47,173 nt of DNA from Paracoccaceae bacterium (GCA_027486345.1 JAIXPH010000027.1:1-47173), one strand, 5' to 3'; counted from the stretch's first letter, positions 10,323 to 19,121 are shown. The notes: generated from the letters alone by a model not told the origin. Numbers and translations: made by a program.

Positions 10323-10346
10323 CCCCGCAGCGATGCGGGGTTTTTT
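10323..10346. terminator. Bidirectional terminator shared by sat-cysC and parDE
   Basis: CCCCGCA (10323-10329) pairs with TGCGGGG (10334-10340) across a GCGA loop, followed by six T on the plus strand. The minus-strand side reads CTTTTGTTATT after the stem, so it can also end the convergent parDE transcript. The last T of the plus-strand run is the first base of the parE stop triplet, so the toxin gene runs right up to the hairpin. Confidence 0.88.
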
Positions 10347-10639
10347 CATTCGTCAAGCAGGTTGTCGGGGTCTCGGCGCACATGCAGGATGCGGATCACT
10401 TCGACCCTGTCAGCCAGATCTCGCACGTAAATGACATGGGACCGGACAACCCGTTTGCAATAGGAGTCACGCCCCTCTACCCGCCGCCACGCCGATGTAC
10501 CATGTGCAAGAGACCGGCAGGCTGCTTCTATTGCGTCGGTATATGCGTCTGCCTGATCGCAGCCCCAGTTTTCATAGGAATAAAGCCAGATCGACCGCAG
10601 ATCGCCCCGTGCTGCCGGGGTGAATATCAGGCGTTTCAC
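10346..10639 (-). CDS. parE: ParE-type toxin of a type II toxin-antitoxin pair
   Basis: A 97-residue RelE/ParE superfamily protein starting (V/M)KRLIFTPAARGDLRSIWLYS, with the family's central YTDAIEAACRSLA and the C-terminal strand VIRILHVRRD. ParE toxins poison DNA gyrase, whereas RelE members cut mRNA; the LRSIWLYS-type N terminus favours ParE, but the target is not proven. It starts with GTG at 10639 and overlaps the antitoxin stop by 4 bases, giving coupled translation with antitoxin first. Its end coincides with the shared terminator at 10323-10346. Confidence 0.87.
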   Translation of the reverse strand: MKRLIFTPAARGDLRSIWLYSYENWGCDQADAYTDAIEAACRSLAHGTSAWRRVEGRDSYCKRVVRSHVIYVRDLADRVEVIRILHVRRDPDNLLDE

Positions 10640-10890
10640 GTCTGCCCGGACGACACACCGCGCCGCATTTCATGTTTGAACGCGTCAAAATCCAACTCTT
10701 CCGCCGGACCCGAGTTTTCACCTTCGTCCAGCGCCTCATGCAGCAGTCTTAGTCGCATCTCGCGGTCTTCAAGCATCCGCAGACCGGCATGGATGACCTC
10801 GCTGGCAGTCGCAAAGCGGCCAGAGTCAATCTGCTCGCCGACGAACTGCGCCAAAGGATCATCAAGCGTCACGGAAAGGTTCTGCGCCAT
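10636..10890 (-). CDS. parD: ParD-type antitoxin
   Basis: An 84-residue protein starting MAQNLSVTLDDPLAQFV, with the ribbon-helix-helix DNA-binding N terminus (residues 1-45, including GRFATASEVIHAGLRML) typical of CopG/ParD antitoxins. An acidic, probably disordered C terminus wraps the toxin in known family members. It is the first gene of the pair and normally represses its own promoter. Candidate operators lie just upstream: the dyad CTACCC-AGA-GGGTAG at 10907-10921 and a larger inverted repeat at 10927-10951. Confidence 0.88.
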   Translation of the reverse strand: MAQNLSVTLDDPLAQFVGEQIDSGRFATASEVIHAGLRMLEDREMRLRLLHEALDEGENSGPAEELDFDAFKHEMRRGVSSGQT

Positions 10891-10906
10891 GTGCTGACCT
10901 CCATCT

Positions 10907-10921
10907 CTACCCAGAGGGTAG
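10907..10921. promoter_or_regulatory. Candidate ParD operator dyad
   Basis: CTACCC and GGGTAG flank three bases, 17 bases before the parD start codon. A perfect 6-bp dyad in this place fits autorepression by a ribbon-helix-helix antitoxin. Position and symmetry are the only evidence. Confidence 0.4.
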
Positions 10922-10926
10922 CGCAC

Positions 10927-10951
10927 CTGCCGGATTGGGACAATCCGGCAG
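10927..10951. repeat. Perfect 10-bp inverted repeat between DUF1150 gene and parD
   Basis: CTGCCGGATT (10927-10936) pairs with AATCCGGCAG (10942-10951) around GGGAC. It lies 11 bases beyond the stop of the DUF1150 gene and upstream of parD, so it could end the hsp20 transcript (without a T run) or serve the parDE promoter. Confidence 0.5.
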
Positions 10952-10961
10952 CGGCCTTTGG

Positions 10962-11189
10962 TCAATGCACGTTCACAGGTGCCAAGTCGTTCTGGCGAGC
11001 GATGACAAAGGCCAGCTTGCGGTCACGCACAAGGGCCAGCCGGTCGCCGTCCTGATCATGCAGGGCGTAAATCGTCTTCATGCCACCCAGTTGCGCCTGC
11101 ACCTCGGCGGGCAGGTCGTCCACGGCGACGGGGCGGACATAGACGATCTTTGTTTCGCCTTCGGGGAGGCCGTTGAATTTCGCGTCCAT
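10962..11189 (-). CDS. DUF1150 family protein
   Basis: A 75-residue protein (MDAKFNGLPEG to PVNVH) of the DUF1150 family, found in alphaproteobacteria directly after small heat-shock protein genes. The core IVYVRPVAVDDLP then YALHDQDGDRLALVRDR is typical. It follows hsp20 after 10 bases on the same strand, so the two almost surely form one heat-induced operon. The biochemical role is unknown; a helper of the small heat-shock protein is a reasonable guess from the constant pairing. Confidence 0.85.
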   Translation of the reverse strand: MDAKFNGLPEGETKIVYVRPVAVDDLPAEVQAQLGGMKTIYALHDQDGDRLALVRDRKLAFVIARQNDLAPVNVH

Positions 11190-11199
11190 TTCAGCCTCC

Positions 11200-11682
11200 T
11201 CACTTGCGCCCGATACGGCCTGCGACCGTGCTGGACGCCGGTCCTGCGTTGATCGGCCCCGAGGACATGCGCCCGGTGTTGATCGGAATGGTCTGCACCA
11301 CGGTCTCCGGCACCACGCGGCGCAGGTCGATGTGCAACAGCCCGTGCTCCAAATTGGCCCCCGCAACCTCGACCCCGTCGGCCATCACGAAGCTGCGCTG
11401 AAAGGCGCGGGCCGCGATGCCACGGTGCAGGAAGACACGGTCTGTGGTGTCCTCGCCCTGACGGCCGCGCACGACCAGTTGGCGATCCTCGACCGTGATC
11501 GCCAGATCTTCCTCGCGGAAACCAGCGACAGCCAAGGTGATGCGATAGGCGTTTTCGGACACCGCTTCGATGTTGAAGGGGGGATAGCCTTCGGCGGCGG
11601 TCTTTGCGGTGCGTTCGACCAGCCGTTCCAGTTGTTCGAAGCCCAAGAGGTAGGGGTGGGCCCCAAAGGTCAATTTCGTCAT
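11200..11682 (-). CDS. Small heat-shock protein, Hsp20/IbpA type
   Basis: A 160-residue alpha-crystallin-domain chaperone that holds unfolding proteins for later refolding. The N terminus is MTKLTFGAHPYLLGFEQLERL, shortened here to MTKLTF...GFEQLERL, as in IbpA-type proteins. The domain (about residues 35-130) includes YRITLAVAGFREEDLAITVE and, near its end, the diagnostic IAARAFQRSFVMADGVEV. I chose the ATG at 11682 because AAGGG lies 8 bases before it; an upstream ATG would add a MMSLFKRACP extension without a good leader. Upstream is a heat-shock-type promoter (11749-11777), and DUF1150 follows. Confidence 0.92.
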   Translation of the reverse strand: MTKLTFGAHPYLLGFEQLERLVERTAKTAAEGYPPFNIEAVSENAYRITLAVAGFREEDLAITVEDRQLVVRGRQGEDTTDRVFLHRGIAARAFQRSFVMADGVEVAGANLEHGLLHIDLRRVVPETVVQTIPINTGRMSSGPINAGPASSTVAGRIGRK

Positions 11683-11748
11683 CGGACATGCCCTTTTGAA
11701 AAGCGACATCAACGGCGCGGCCCCGGATCGGCGACCCGCCAGCCGTCA

Positions 11749-11777
11749 ATATGGGGCGCGGGACCCAGCCCTGCAAG
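11749..11777 (-). promoter_or_regulatory. RpoH (sigma-32) type promoter of hsp20
   Basis: On the minus strand, CCCTTGCAG (-35 core CTTGCAG at 11771-11777) is separated by 14 bases from CCCCATAT (11749-11756). The match to the heat-shock consensus CTTGAAA / CCCCATNT is close, and the predicted start leaves a leader of about 60 bases before the hsp20 ATG. Confidence 0.65.
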
Positions 11778-11905
11778 GGCAGGTGAAATCCCGGTGAAAA
11801 CCTTGTCCGGACAGTCAGATTCCTTCCCGTTTTGACCGCGAATCACTATACTGTTTCTACAGACCGGGACTGCGACATGTCCCGCCACCCAACTGAGCAG
11901 ACGTC

Positions 11906-12124
11906 ATGAACGCGCCGACAGAACTGAACTTCGAAGAGATGCTCCGTATCCGGCTGGAAGTCCTCCGCCGGGAACACCGCGATCTGGACGAGGCGATCTT
12001 CGCGCTGGAAACCGGCGGTCGCCCCGATCAGTTGACGCTGCGCCGTCTGAAAAAGCAGAAACTGGCGCTGAAGGACCAGATCGTGAAGATTGAGGATCAG
12101 TTGATCCCCGACATCATCGCCTGA
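11906..12124 (+). CDS. YdcH/DUF465 family protein
   Basis: A 72-residue protein of the DUF465 (YdcH) family: a short helical hairpin with the pattern LRREHRDLDEAIFALE and, after a loop, LRRLKKQKLALKDQIVKIED. Family members are small cytoplasmic proteins of unknown function. The gene starts with ATG at 11906, divergent from hsp20. A TATACT box at 11847-11852 and TTGACC at 11832-11837 lie upstream but are not spaced as one promoter, so its promoter is unclear. purE follows after 67 bases. Confidence 0.85.
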   Translation: MNAPTELNFEEMLRIRLEVLRREHRDLDEAIFALETGGRPDQLTLRRLKKQKLALKDQIVKIEDQLIPDIIA

Positions 12125-12191
12125 CACCTCCTATCGCTTGCCCCTTTCCCGCAATCCTCTATAGACGCGCGAGCAGTTGCAGGGGGCGTTT

Positions 12192-12677
12192 ATGGCCGTT
12201 GACGTCGGAATCATCATGGGCAGCCAGTCGGACTGGTCCACCATGAAAGAGGCAGCGCTGATCCTTGACGAATTGGGGATCGGGTATGAGGCCAAGATCG
12301 TCTCGGCCCATCGCACGCCGGACCGGCTGTGGTCCTATGGCAAGACGGCGGCAGAGCGCGGGTTAAAGGTGATCATCGCGGGGGCCGGCGGTGCGGCGCA
12401 TCTGCCCGGCATGATGGCGTCCAAGACGCGCATCCCGGTGATCGGCGTTCCGGTTCAGACCAAGGCGCTGTCGGGGGTCGACAGCCTCTATTCCATCGTG
12501 CAGATGCCCAAGGGCTTTCCCGTGGCCACCATGGCCATCGGCGCAGCAGGGGCGGCCAATGCCGGGTTGATGGCGGCGGGCATCCTTGCCGTGTTCGACC
12601 CGACGCTTGCCGCCCGCCTTGACGCATGGCGCGACGCCCTGTCCGCCTCCATCCCGGATGAGCCTTCCGATGACTGA
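12192..12677 (+). CDS. purE: 5-(carboxyamino)imidazole ribonucleotide mutase
   Basis: Class I PurE, which moves the carboxyl group of N5-CAIR to give CAIR in purine synthesis. The 161 residues show the phosphate-binding GSQSDW near residue 10, SAHRTP with the catalytic histidine near 45, and the glycine-rich [12 protein letters not shown]. It is paired with purK, as expected for the two-step bacterial route. The reading frames overlap by 8 bases (purK ATG at 12670, purE stop at 12675-12677), so translation is coupled. Confidence 0.96.
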   Translation: MAVDVGIIMGSQSDWSTMKEAALILDELGIGYEAKIVSAHRTPDRLWSYGKTAAERGLKVIIAGAGGAAHLPGMMASKTRIPVIGVPVQTKALSGVDSLYSIVQMPKGFPVATMAIGAAGAANAGLMAAGILAVFDPTLAARLDAWRDALSASIPDEPSDD

Positions 12678-13746
12678 TATACTTTCCCCCGGCGCGACGA
12701 TCGGCATCCTTGGCGGTGGGCAGTTGGGACGGATGCTGTCGGTCGCGGCCTCACGCCTCGGGTTTCGGACGCATGTCTATGAGCCCAGCGCCAACCCGCC
12801 TGCGGGACATGTGGCCGACCGGGTGACGACCGCCGCCTATGACGACCTGACCGCCCTGCGCGCCTTTGCAGAGGCCGTGGATGTCGTGACTTATGAATTC
12901 GAGAACATCCCGGCTGAGGCATTGGATGCCCTCGACGCCATCCGCCCGATCCGGCCCAACCGCCGCGCGCTGGCGGTGTCGCAGGACCGCATCCTTGAGA
13001 AAGATTTCCTGACCGGCCTTGGCCTGACCGTCGCCCCATATGCCGCCGTGCAGAGCCTGGATGACCTGCACGGTGCCATTGCCCGGATCGGCACGCCCGC
13101 CATCCTGAAAACCACCCGTTTGGGCTATGACGGCAAAGGTCAGGCACGCCTGCGCAGCGCAGACGACGCCGCAAACGCCCACGCCAGCATGATGGGCGCG
13201 CCTTCGGTGCTGGAAGGCTTCATTGACTTCAGCTATGAGGTCAGCGTGATCGCCGCCCGTGGATTGGATGGATCGGTCGCCTGCTATGACCCCGGCGAGA
13301 ATGTGCACAAGGACGGCATCCTGTCCACGACGACCGTCCCTGCCCGCCTGTCCCCCGGCCAGCGCACCGATGCCATCCTGCTGGCCGCGCGCATCCTGAA
13401 CGCGCTGGATTACGTGGGCGTCATGGGGGTGGAGCTGTTCGTGACGCCCAAAGGCCTGATCGTGAACGAGATCGCGCCCCGGGTGCACAATTCCGGCCAT
13501 TGGACGCAGAACGGCTGCGCGGTGGACCAGTTTGAACAGCATATCCGCGCCGTGGCGGGTTGGCCGCTTGGCGATGGCAGCCGCCACGCTGATGTTGTGA
13601 TGGAAAACCTGATCGGTGACGATGTGCTGCGCGTGCCCGCGATTGCCAAGGAACGCAACGCCGCCTTGCATCTTTACGGCAAGGCCGAGGCGCGGCCCGG
13701 CCGCAAGATGGGCCACGTGAACCGCATCACCCGCGGCATCGCCTGA
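12670..13746 (+). CDS. purK: 5-(carboxyamino)imidazole ribonucleotide synthase
   Basis: ATP-grasp enzyme that carboxylates AIR with bicarbonate and ATP to N5-CAIR, the substrate of PurE encoded just upstream. The 358 residues begin with the [12 protein letters not shown] motif of the pre-ATP-grasp fold. The grasp domain contains [14 protein letters not shown] and the metal-binding [14 protein letters not shown]. Length and motifs are normal. The start at 12670 overlaps purE. The gene ends 3 bases before the convergent iron permease gene, with no room for a separate terminator. Confidence 0.96.
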   Translation: MTDILSPGATIGILGGGQLGRMLSVAASRLGFRTHVYEPSANPPAGHVADRVTTAAYDDLTALRAFAEAVDVVTYEFENIPAEALDALDAIRPIRPNRRALAVSQDRILEKDFLTGLGLTVAPYAAVQSLDDLHGAIARIGTPAILKTTRLGYDGKGQARLRSADDAANAHASMMGAPSVLEGFIDFSYEVSVIAARGLDGSVACYDPGENVHKDGILSTTTVPARLSPGQRTDAILLAARILNALDYVGVMGVELFVTPKGLIVNEIAPRVHNSGHWTQNGCAVDQFEQHIRAVAGWPLGDGSRHADVVMENLIGDDVLRVPAIAKERNAALHLYGKAEARPGRKMGHVNRITRGIA

Positions 13747-13749
13747 CGC

Positions 13750-14160
13750 CTAAGCGTCGGGCGTGTCCGTATCCGTCTCGCCCCGCTCCAACCGCCCCCG
13801 AGCGACGGCGGCCAGCTTTTCGTATCGCGCGCGAAACGCCTCGAGCTTCGACTCCTCAAGCTCCTCAAGGTCCAACAGCGCGTTATGCGCGCCATTTGTC
13901 GCGCGGATCAATTCGTCCAGCTTCAACTGGATCGCTGCCGTATCGCGGTTCTGGGTGTTCTGGATCAGGAACACCATCAAAAAGGTGATGATCGTGGTCC
14001 CGGTGTTGATCACCAACTGCCAGGTGTCGGAAAAGCCGAAGATCGGCCCCGTGACGATCCAGATCAGGATCACCCCCACCGCCAGCGAGAACGTCGAAGG
14101 CCGCCCGCACCAGTGCGACACCGACTTCGCAATGCTGCCATAAAACCCGCGCTCTGCCAT
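13750..14160 (-). CDS. Low-affinity iron permease family protein
   Basis: A 136-residue membrane protein of the low-affinity iron permease family (Pfam name; related to yeast Fet4). Two membrane segments, about residues 20-38 (FSLAVGVILIWIVTGPIFGF) and 44-65, are followed by the family signature FLMVFLIQNTQNRDTAAIQLK and by LDELIRATNGAHN. Bacterial members are common and poorly studied; iron transport is inferred from the family name only. I start at the ATG at 14160 (MAERGFYGSIAK); a longer in-frame extension exists upstream. It converges on purK and is divergent from the FMN riboswitch and ribN. Confidence 0.8.
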   Translation of the reverse strand: MAERGFYGSIAKSVSHWCGRPSTFSLAVGVILIWIVTGPIFGFSDTWQLVINTGTTIITFLMVFLIQNTQNRDTAAIQLKLDELIRATNGAHNALLDLEELEESKLEAFRARYEKLAAVARGRLERGETDTDTPDA

Positions 14161-14283
14161 GGGACCCCACCCTCTGCGATTCGTCGCACAGTGGAACCCG
14201 ATTGCGCGCACCGATGCCAGACTTGCCAGCCCCAAGGACCGGGCATAGAACACCGTGGCCGATCACAGTTTCGGCAGATGATA

Positions 14284-14410
14284 ACTTCTCAGGGCGGGGT
14301 GGAATTCCCCACCGGCGGTATAGCCCGCGAGCGCCCCTGCCAAAAGCGGGGGGTCAGCAGATCCGGTGAAACTCCGGGGCCGACGGTCACAGTCCGGATG
14401 AAAGAGAAAG
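14284..14410 (+). promoter_or_regulatory. FMN riboswitch (RFN element)
   Basis: The strand carries the conserved RFN blocks in order: TTCTCAGGGCGGGGTG, CCCACCGGCGGTA, AGCCCGCGAGCG, GGTCAGCAGATCCGGTG, CCGGGGCCGACGGT, and AGTCCGGATGAAAGAGAA. TTCTC (14286-14290) and GAGAA (14404-14408) close the P1 helix. The aptamer binds FMN and shuts off the gene behind it. About 90 bases separate it from the start of the transporter gene at 14500. The ribosome binding site AGGAG (14489-14493) could be masked in the ligand-bound state, which is inference. Confidence 0.96.
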
Positions 14411-14499
14411 AGTCGCGCGCCTGTCCCAGCCTTCTGCGGGGTCGCAAGCGCACACCTCGATTTCCCCTGACTGACACGTGGTCTTGAAAGGAGACGCAC

Positions 14500-15396
14500 A
14501 TGACTCAGTCCCAACGCGCACCGCTGAAAGGGGCGCTGTTCATGGTTCTGGCGGGGGTCAGTTTCGCGCTGGCCAATGCGGTGACCTGGACCGTGACCTA
14601 CAAGATGGGGTTCAAGCCGCAATCCGATGCCTTCTGGCAATATCTGGTCGCCAGCCTGTTTTCGCTGCCCTTCATTTGGAAACATGGGCTGAAGGGGATG
14701 AAAACCAAGCATCCGTTTCTGCATATCGCGCGGGTGCTGATGTCCGTCCTTGGGGTGCAGGCCTTCACCCAAGCCTTCGCCACCGGAATGGCACCGTGGC
14801 ATGTGATCGCGCTGGTGATGACCTCGCCTTTCTTCGTGATGATCGGGGCGGCGGCACTGTTGGGCGAAAAGGTCACCCCGAACCGCTGGATCGCCGCCAC
14901 CCTTGGCTTTGCCGGGGCGATGGTGCTGCTGCGCCCATGGGAGAACGGCTTTACCCTGACGCTGCTCTATCCGATCGCGGCAGCGGTGACATGGGGCGGC
15001 GCGTCCCTCATCACCAAGCGCCTGACAGCAGAGGAGCCGCAGACATCCATCACCATGTGGCTTCTGGTGTTGTTGACACCTGTCAACTTCCTGTTCTCGG
15101 CACAGGCCGGGTTTGAATGGCCGACGGGGACGATCCTGTGGCTGATCTTGGCCGGTGGCGTGATCATGTATTTCGCCCAGCATTTCCTGACCCTGTCCTA
15201 TGCAGCAGCGGATGCGGCCTTTGTGCAGCCCTTTGACGATCTGAAGCTGTTTTCGAACATCGCCGTCAGTTGGCTGGTCCTCGGCTTTGCGCCCGAAGGC
15301 AGCTACTGGCTGGGGATCGTGCTGATCGCCGGGGCGTCGTCCTATCTGCTCTGGTCGGAACGCAACGGGCGGTTCGGGGCCGCCCAGCCCGCCTGA
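14500..15396 (+). CDS. ribN: RibN-type riboflavin transporter (EamA/DMT family)
   Basis: A 298-residue membrane protein with two EamA repeats and about ten membrane segments, for example FMVLAGVSFALANAVTWTV and VMYFAQHFLTLSYAAADAAF. The EamA family has many substrates, but the FMN riboswitch directly upstream points to flavin uptake. Riboswitch-linked members in Rhizobium were shown to import riboflavin and named RibN (also ImpX-like). It has a good AGGAG 6 bases before the ATG. No riboflavin synthesis genes are adjacent; ribF at 22156 would convert the imported vitamin to FMN and FAD. Assignment rests on riboswitch plus fold. Confidence 0.85.
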   Translation: MTQSQRAPLKGALFMVLAGVSFALANAVTWTVTYKMGFKPQSDAFWQYLVASLFSLPFIWKHGLKGMKTKHPFLHIARVLMSVLGVQAFTQAFATGMAPWHVIALVMTSPFFVMIGAAALLGEKVTPNRWIAATLGFAGAMVLLRPWENGFTLTLLYPIAAAVTWGGASLITKRLTAEEPQTSITMWLLVLLTPVNFLFSAQAGFEWPTGTILWLILAGGVIMYFAQHFLTLSYAAADAAFVQPFDDLKLFSNIAVSWLVLGFAPEGSYWLGIVLIAGASSYLLWSERNGRFGAAQPA

Positions 15397-15474
15397 CCCT
15401 TGGGGGAAGGTTTGGGGGGCGGTTTGCGCCGCCCCCATCTGGACAATTCCGGCAGGCTGGCTCAGCTTGGCCCC

Positions 15475-15927
15475 ATGTCACACCGCAGCCCCCGCCTCGC
15501 CGCCCGCGCGCTGATCCTGCATGAGGACCGGCTTTTGCTGGTCAACGCCTATCCGGGTGGGCAGTCTGACCTGTGGTGCGCGCCGGGGGGCGGGGTGCAT
15601 GCCGGGGCCTCTCTGCCCGACAATCTGGCGCGCGAGGTGTTTGAGGAAACCGGCCTGACCATCGCCGTGGGTGCCCCCGCCTTGGTGAATGAATTCCACG
15701 ACCCCAAGACCGGCTTTCATCAGGTTGACCTGTTCTTCCATTGCACCATCACCGGCGGGCAAGTTAACCTCGCATGGCAGGACCCCGAAGGCGTGGTCAC
15801 CGACCGCGCCTTCTTTTCCCGCGCGGATCTTGAGTTTGGGCGCATCCGGTTCAAACCCGACCTGCTGCCCCGCGCCGCTTGGGGCGACGTCACGCTTTAT
15901 GACCCGCTGGAGGTGATCGTGCCATGA
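15475..15927 (+). CDS. Nudix hydrolase with an altered Nudix box
   Basis: A 150-residue Nudix protein, expected to cleave a nucleoside diphosphate linked to some other group. The box lies at residues 39-61 (GGVHAGASLPDNLA then REVFEETGL). The last part, RE..EE, which binds the catalytic metal, is intact (E54, E57, E58), but the first glutamate of the consensus is alanine (A45). The ATG at 15475 starts MSHRSPRLAARALIL. The stop overlaps the next start (ATGA), so it heads a Nudix-Gre-GNAT operon. The substrate cannot be told. Confidence 0.87.
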   Translation: MSHRSPRLAARALILHEDRLLLVNAYPGGQSDLWCAPGGGVHAGASLPDNLAREVFEETGLTIAVGAPALVNEFHDPKTGFHQVDLFFHCTITGGQVNLAWQDPEGVVTDRAFFSRADLEFGRIRFKPDLLPRAAWGDVTLYDPLEVIVP

Positions 15928-16415
15928 GCCGCGCCTTTGTGAAGGAAGGCGACGGCTCACTGGACCCGCTTCCGGACCTGCCGATCTCGGCCCATCCGAA
16001 TTACGTCACGCCAACGGGTCTGGACGATCTAAGGTCGCGGTTGCAGGCGCGGCAAGCCGACCTTGCAACCCTGCGCGCGCGCACTGACCGGCTGGACAAA
16101 CTGCCCGAGGCGGCGGCGGAACGCGACATCCGCTATCTTGAGGCGCGGTTGCGCAGCGCCATCCTGATCGACCCCGCCAGTCAATCTCCGCACGCAGTGG
16201 CCTTTGGCCTGATCGTCACCGTGGCCGATGCCGATGGGCGCGAGACCCGATATCAGATCACGGGGGAAGATGAGGCCAATGCCACCGCAGGCCGCATCGC
16301 GCCGCAATCCCCCCTCGCCCGCGCGCTGATGGGGGCGCAGCTGGGTGATGTGGTGACGTGGCGCAAACCGGGGGGCGTGGTGGAGTTGGAAATCACGCGG
16401 ATCGAACACCCATGA
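15924..16415 (+). CDS. GreA/GreB-like transcription factor without a normal acidic tip
   Basis: A 163-residue member of the Gre family. The C-terminal FKBP-like domain (about 90-163) is clear: AFGLIVTVADADG, YQITGEDEANA, GRIAPQSPLARALMGAQLGDVV. The N-terminal coiled coil (about 30-82) is shorter than usual, and I cannot find the DRSENADY-type tip whose Asp and Glu enter the RNA polymerase channel and drive transcript cleavage; the region reads ARTDRLDKLPEAAAERDIRYLE, given here as TDRLDKLPEAAAERDIRYL. It may act as a modulator like Gfh1 or Rnk rather than a cleavage factor, which is inference. It overlaps both neighbours by 4 bases. Confidence 0.82.
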   Translation: MSRAFVKEGDGSLDPLPDLPISAHPNYVTPTGLDDLRSRLQARQADLATLRARTDRLDKLPEAAAERDIRYLEARLRSAILIDPASQSPHAVAFGLIVTVADADGRETRYQITGEDEANATAGRIAPQSPLARALMGAQLGDVVTWRKPGGVVELEITRIEHP

Positions 16416-16903
16416 CCATACGCCTGCTGACCCCGGACCAAGACCTGCCCGCCGTTGCCGCGTTTCTGGCCGAGGCGGCGGATTACTGGCTGATGGCCGA
16501 GGGATCAGCCCCCGGTCCAACCGCAGCGCAGGACTATTTCACCGACGGTCCCCCTGGCAATGATCCGGCGCGGCAACGCCACCTTGGCCTGTTCGTCGAC
16601 GGTCGACTGTCTGGTCTGGCAGAGCTGTCTTTTGGCTTTCCGGAGCCAAAGGCCGCCTATCTGGGGCTGATGATCCTCAGCCCGCACCTGCGCGGGCAAG
16701 GTCACGGTCGGACCCTGCTGGCCGAGGTAGAGCGCATCGCCCGCCTTGAAGAGGCCACCCACCTTTACCTTGCGGTTCTGGAGGCCAACATGCGCGGCTG
16801 CGCCTTCTGGACGCGCGAGGGGTTTGCGCCCACCGGCATCAGCCGGGTGGACAATGAGCACGGGCTGAACCACGTGATCCATCGGCTGGTGAAGTCCTTG
16901 TAA
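16412..16903 (+). CDS. GNAT-family N-acetyltransferase
   Basis: A 163-residue Gcn5-type acyltransferase that would use acetyl-CoA. The fold is recognisable from the strand YLGLMILSPHLRGQGHGRTLL, here cut to LMILSPHLRGQGHGRTLL, which holds the pyrophosphate-binding R-G-Q-G-H-G, followed by LYLAVLEANMRGCAFWTREGF. The start at 16412 overlaps the Gre-like stop (ATGA), and it closes the three-gene operon. The stop at 16901-16903 is followed within 5 bases by the hairpin cassette. The acceptor substrate is unknown. Confidence 0.88.
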   Translation: MTIRLLTPDQDLPAVAAFLAEAADYWLMAEGSAPGPTAAQDYFTDGPPGNDPARQRHLGLFVDGRLSGLAELSFGFPEPKAAYLGLMILSPHLRGQGHGRTLLAEVERIARLEEATHLYLAVLEANMRGCAFWTREGFAPTGISRVDNEHGLNHVIHRLVKSL

Positions 16904-16907
16904 CCCG

Positions 16908-17012
16908 GTCGATGTCTGACGCAGACATCGACGTGGAATTTGACGCAAATTCCACGGCTCCAAACCCGATTTCTGCGCCAGAAATCGGCGCGACGTTTGC
17001 GTCAAACGTCGC
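16908..17012. repeat. Cassette of four adjacent perfect hairpins with 3-base loops
   Basis: Four perfect inverted repeats follow one another in 105 bases: 16908-16918/16922-16932 (11 bp, loop ACG), 16932-16942/16946-16956 (11 bp, loop ACG, sharing base 16932), 16966-16975/16979-16988 (10 bp, loop CGC), 16990-16999/17003-17012 (10 bp, loop CGT). Every apex reads TG-NNN-CA. Stem sequences differ from one another. The cassette fills the space between the convergent GNAT and groEL genes and has no T runs, so it is not a set of ordinary terminators; the groEL terminator is separate at 17029-17052. Confidence 0.9.
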
Positions 17013-17022
17013 CGCGCCAATG

Positions 17023-17052
17023 AAAAAAGGGGCGCGGCTTTCGCCACGCCCC
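17023..17052 (-). terminator. Rho-independent terminator of groESL
   Basis: On the minus strand, GGGGCGTGGC, a GAAA tetraloop and GCCGCGCCCC form a 10-bp stem with one T-G wobble (plus-strand positions 17029-17038 and 17043-17052), followed by six T (17023-17028). It lies 27 bases beyond the groEL stop codon. Confidence 0.88.
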
Positions 17053-17079
17053 CCTGTCTCTGCCGGATGGCAGGGATGA

Positions 17080-18732
<1,653 letters not shown>

Positions 18733-18798
18733 CTAAATTCTGTTTGCGTCGATCATGGGGGCGTGCCGAACGATCATCCGGCCGCGCACCACGCGTCC

Positions 18799-19086
18799 TC
18801 AGGCGATGATGCCGAGGATGTCGCTTTCTTTCATGATCAGCAGTTCCTGACCGTCGAGGGTCACTTCGGTGCCCGACCATTTGCCGAACAGGATACGGTC
18901 GCCGGCTTTCACCGACGGAGCGATCAGCTCGCCCGAGTCCTTGCGCGCACCTTCACCGACGGCGATGATTTCGCCCTCGGCCGGTTTTTCCTTGGCGTTG
19001 TCCGGAATGATCAGACCGCCCTTGGTCTTTTCTTCGCCCTGTACGCGCTTGACCAGCACGCGGTCGTGAAGCGGTTTGAATGCCAT
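18799..19086 (-). CDS. groES: 10-kDa co-chaperonin GroES
   Basis: A 95-residue heptameric lid for GroEL. It starts [15 protein letters not shown], contains the mobile-loop region [18 protein letters not shown] that contacts GroEL, and ends [10 protein letters not shown]. The ATG is at 19086, preceded by a leader containing the CIRCE element. It is the first gene of the groESL operon. Length and sequence are standard. Confidence 0.97.
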   Translation of the reverse strand: MAFKPLHDRVLVKRVQGEEKTKGGLIIPDNAKEKPAEGEIIAVGEGARKDSGELIAPSVKAGDRILFGKWSGTEVTLDGQELLIMKESDILGIIA

Positions 19087-19121
19087 CTGGTAACACTCCC
19101 TAGGTTTCCAGTGAAAATGTC

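Noticed and set aside
16908..17012. Possible CRISPR array
   Set aside because: The hairpin stems are not copies of one repeat, there are no spacers of constant length, and no cas genes are in the window.
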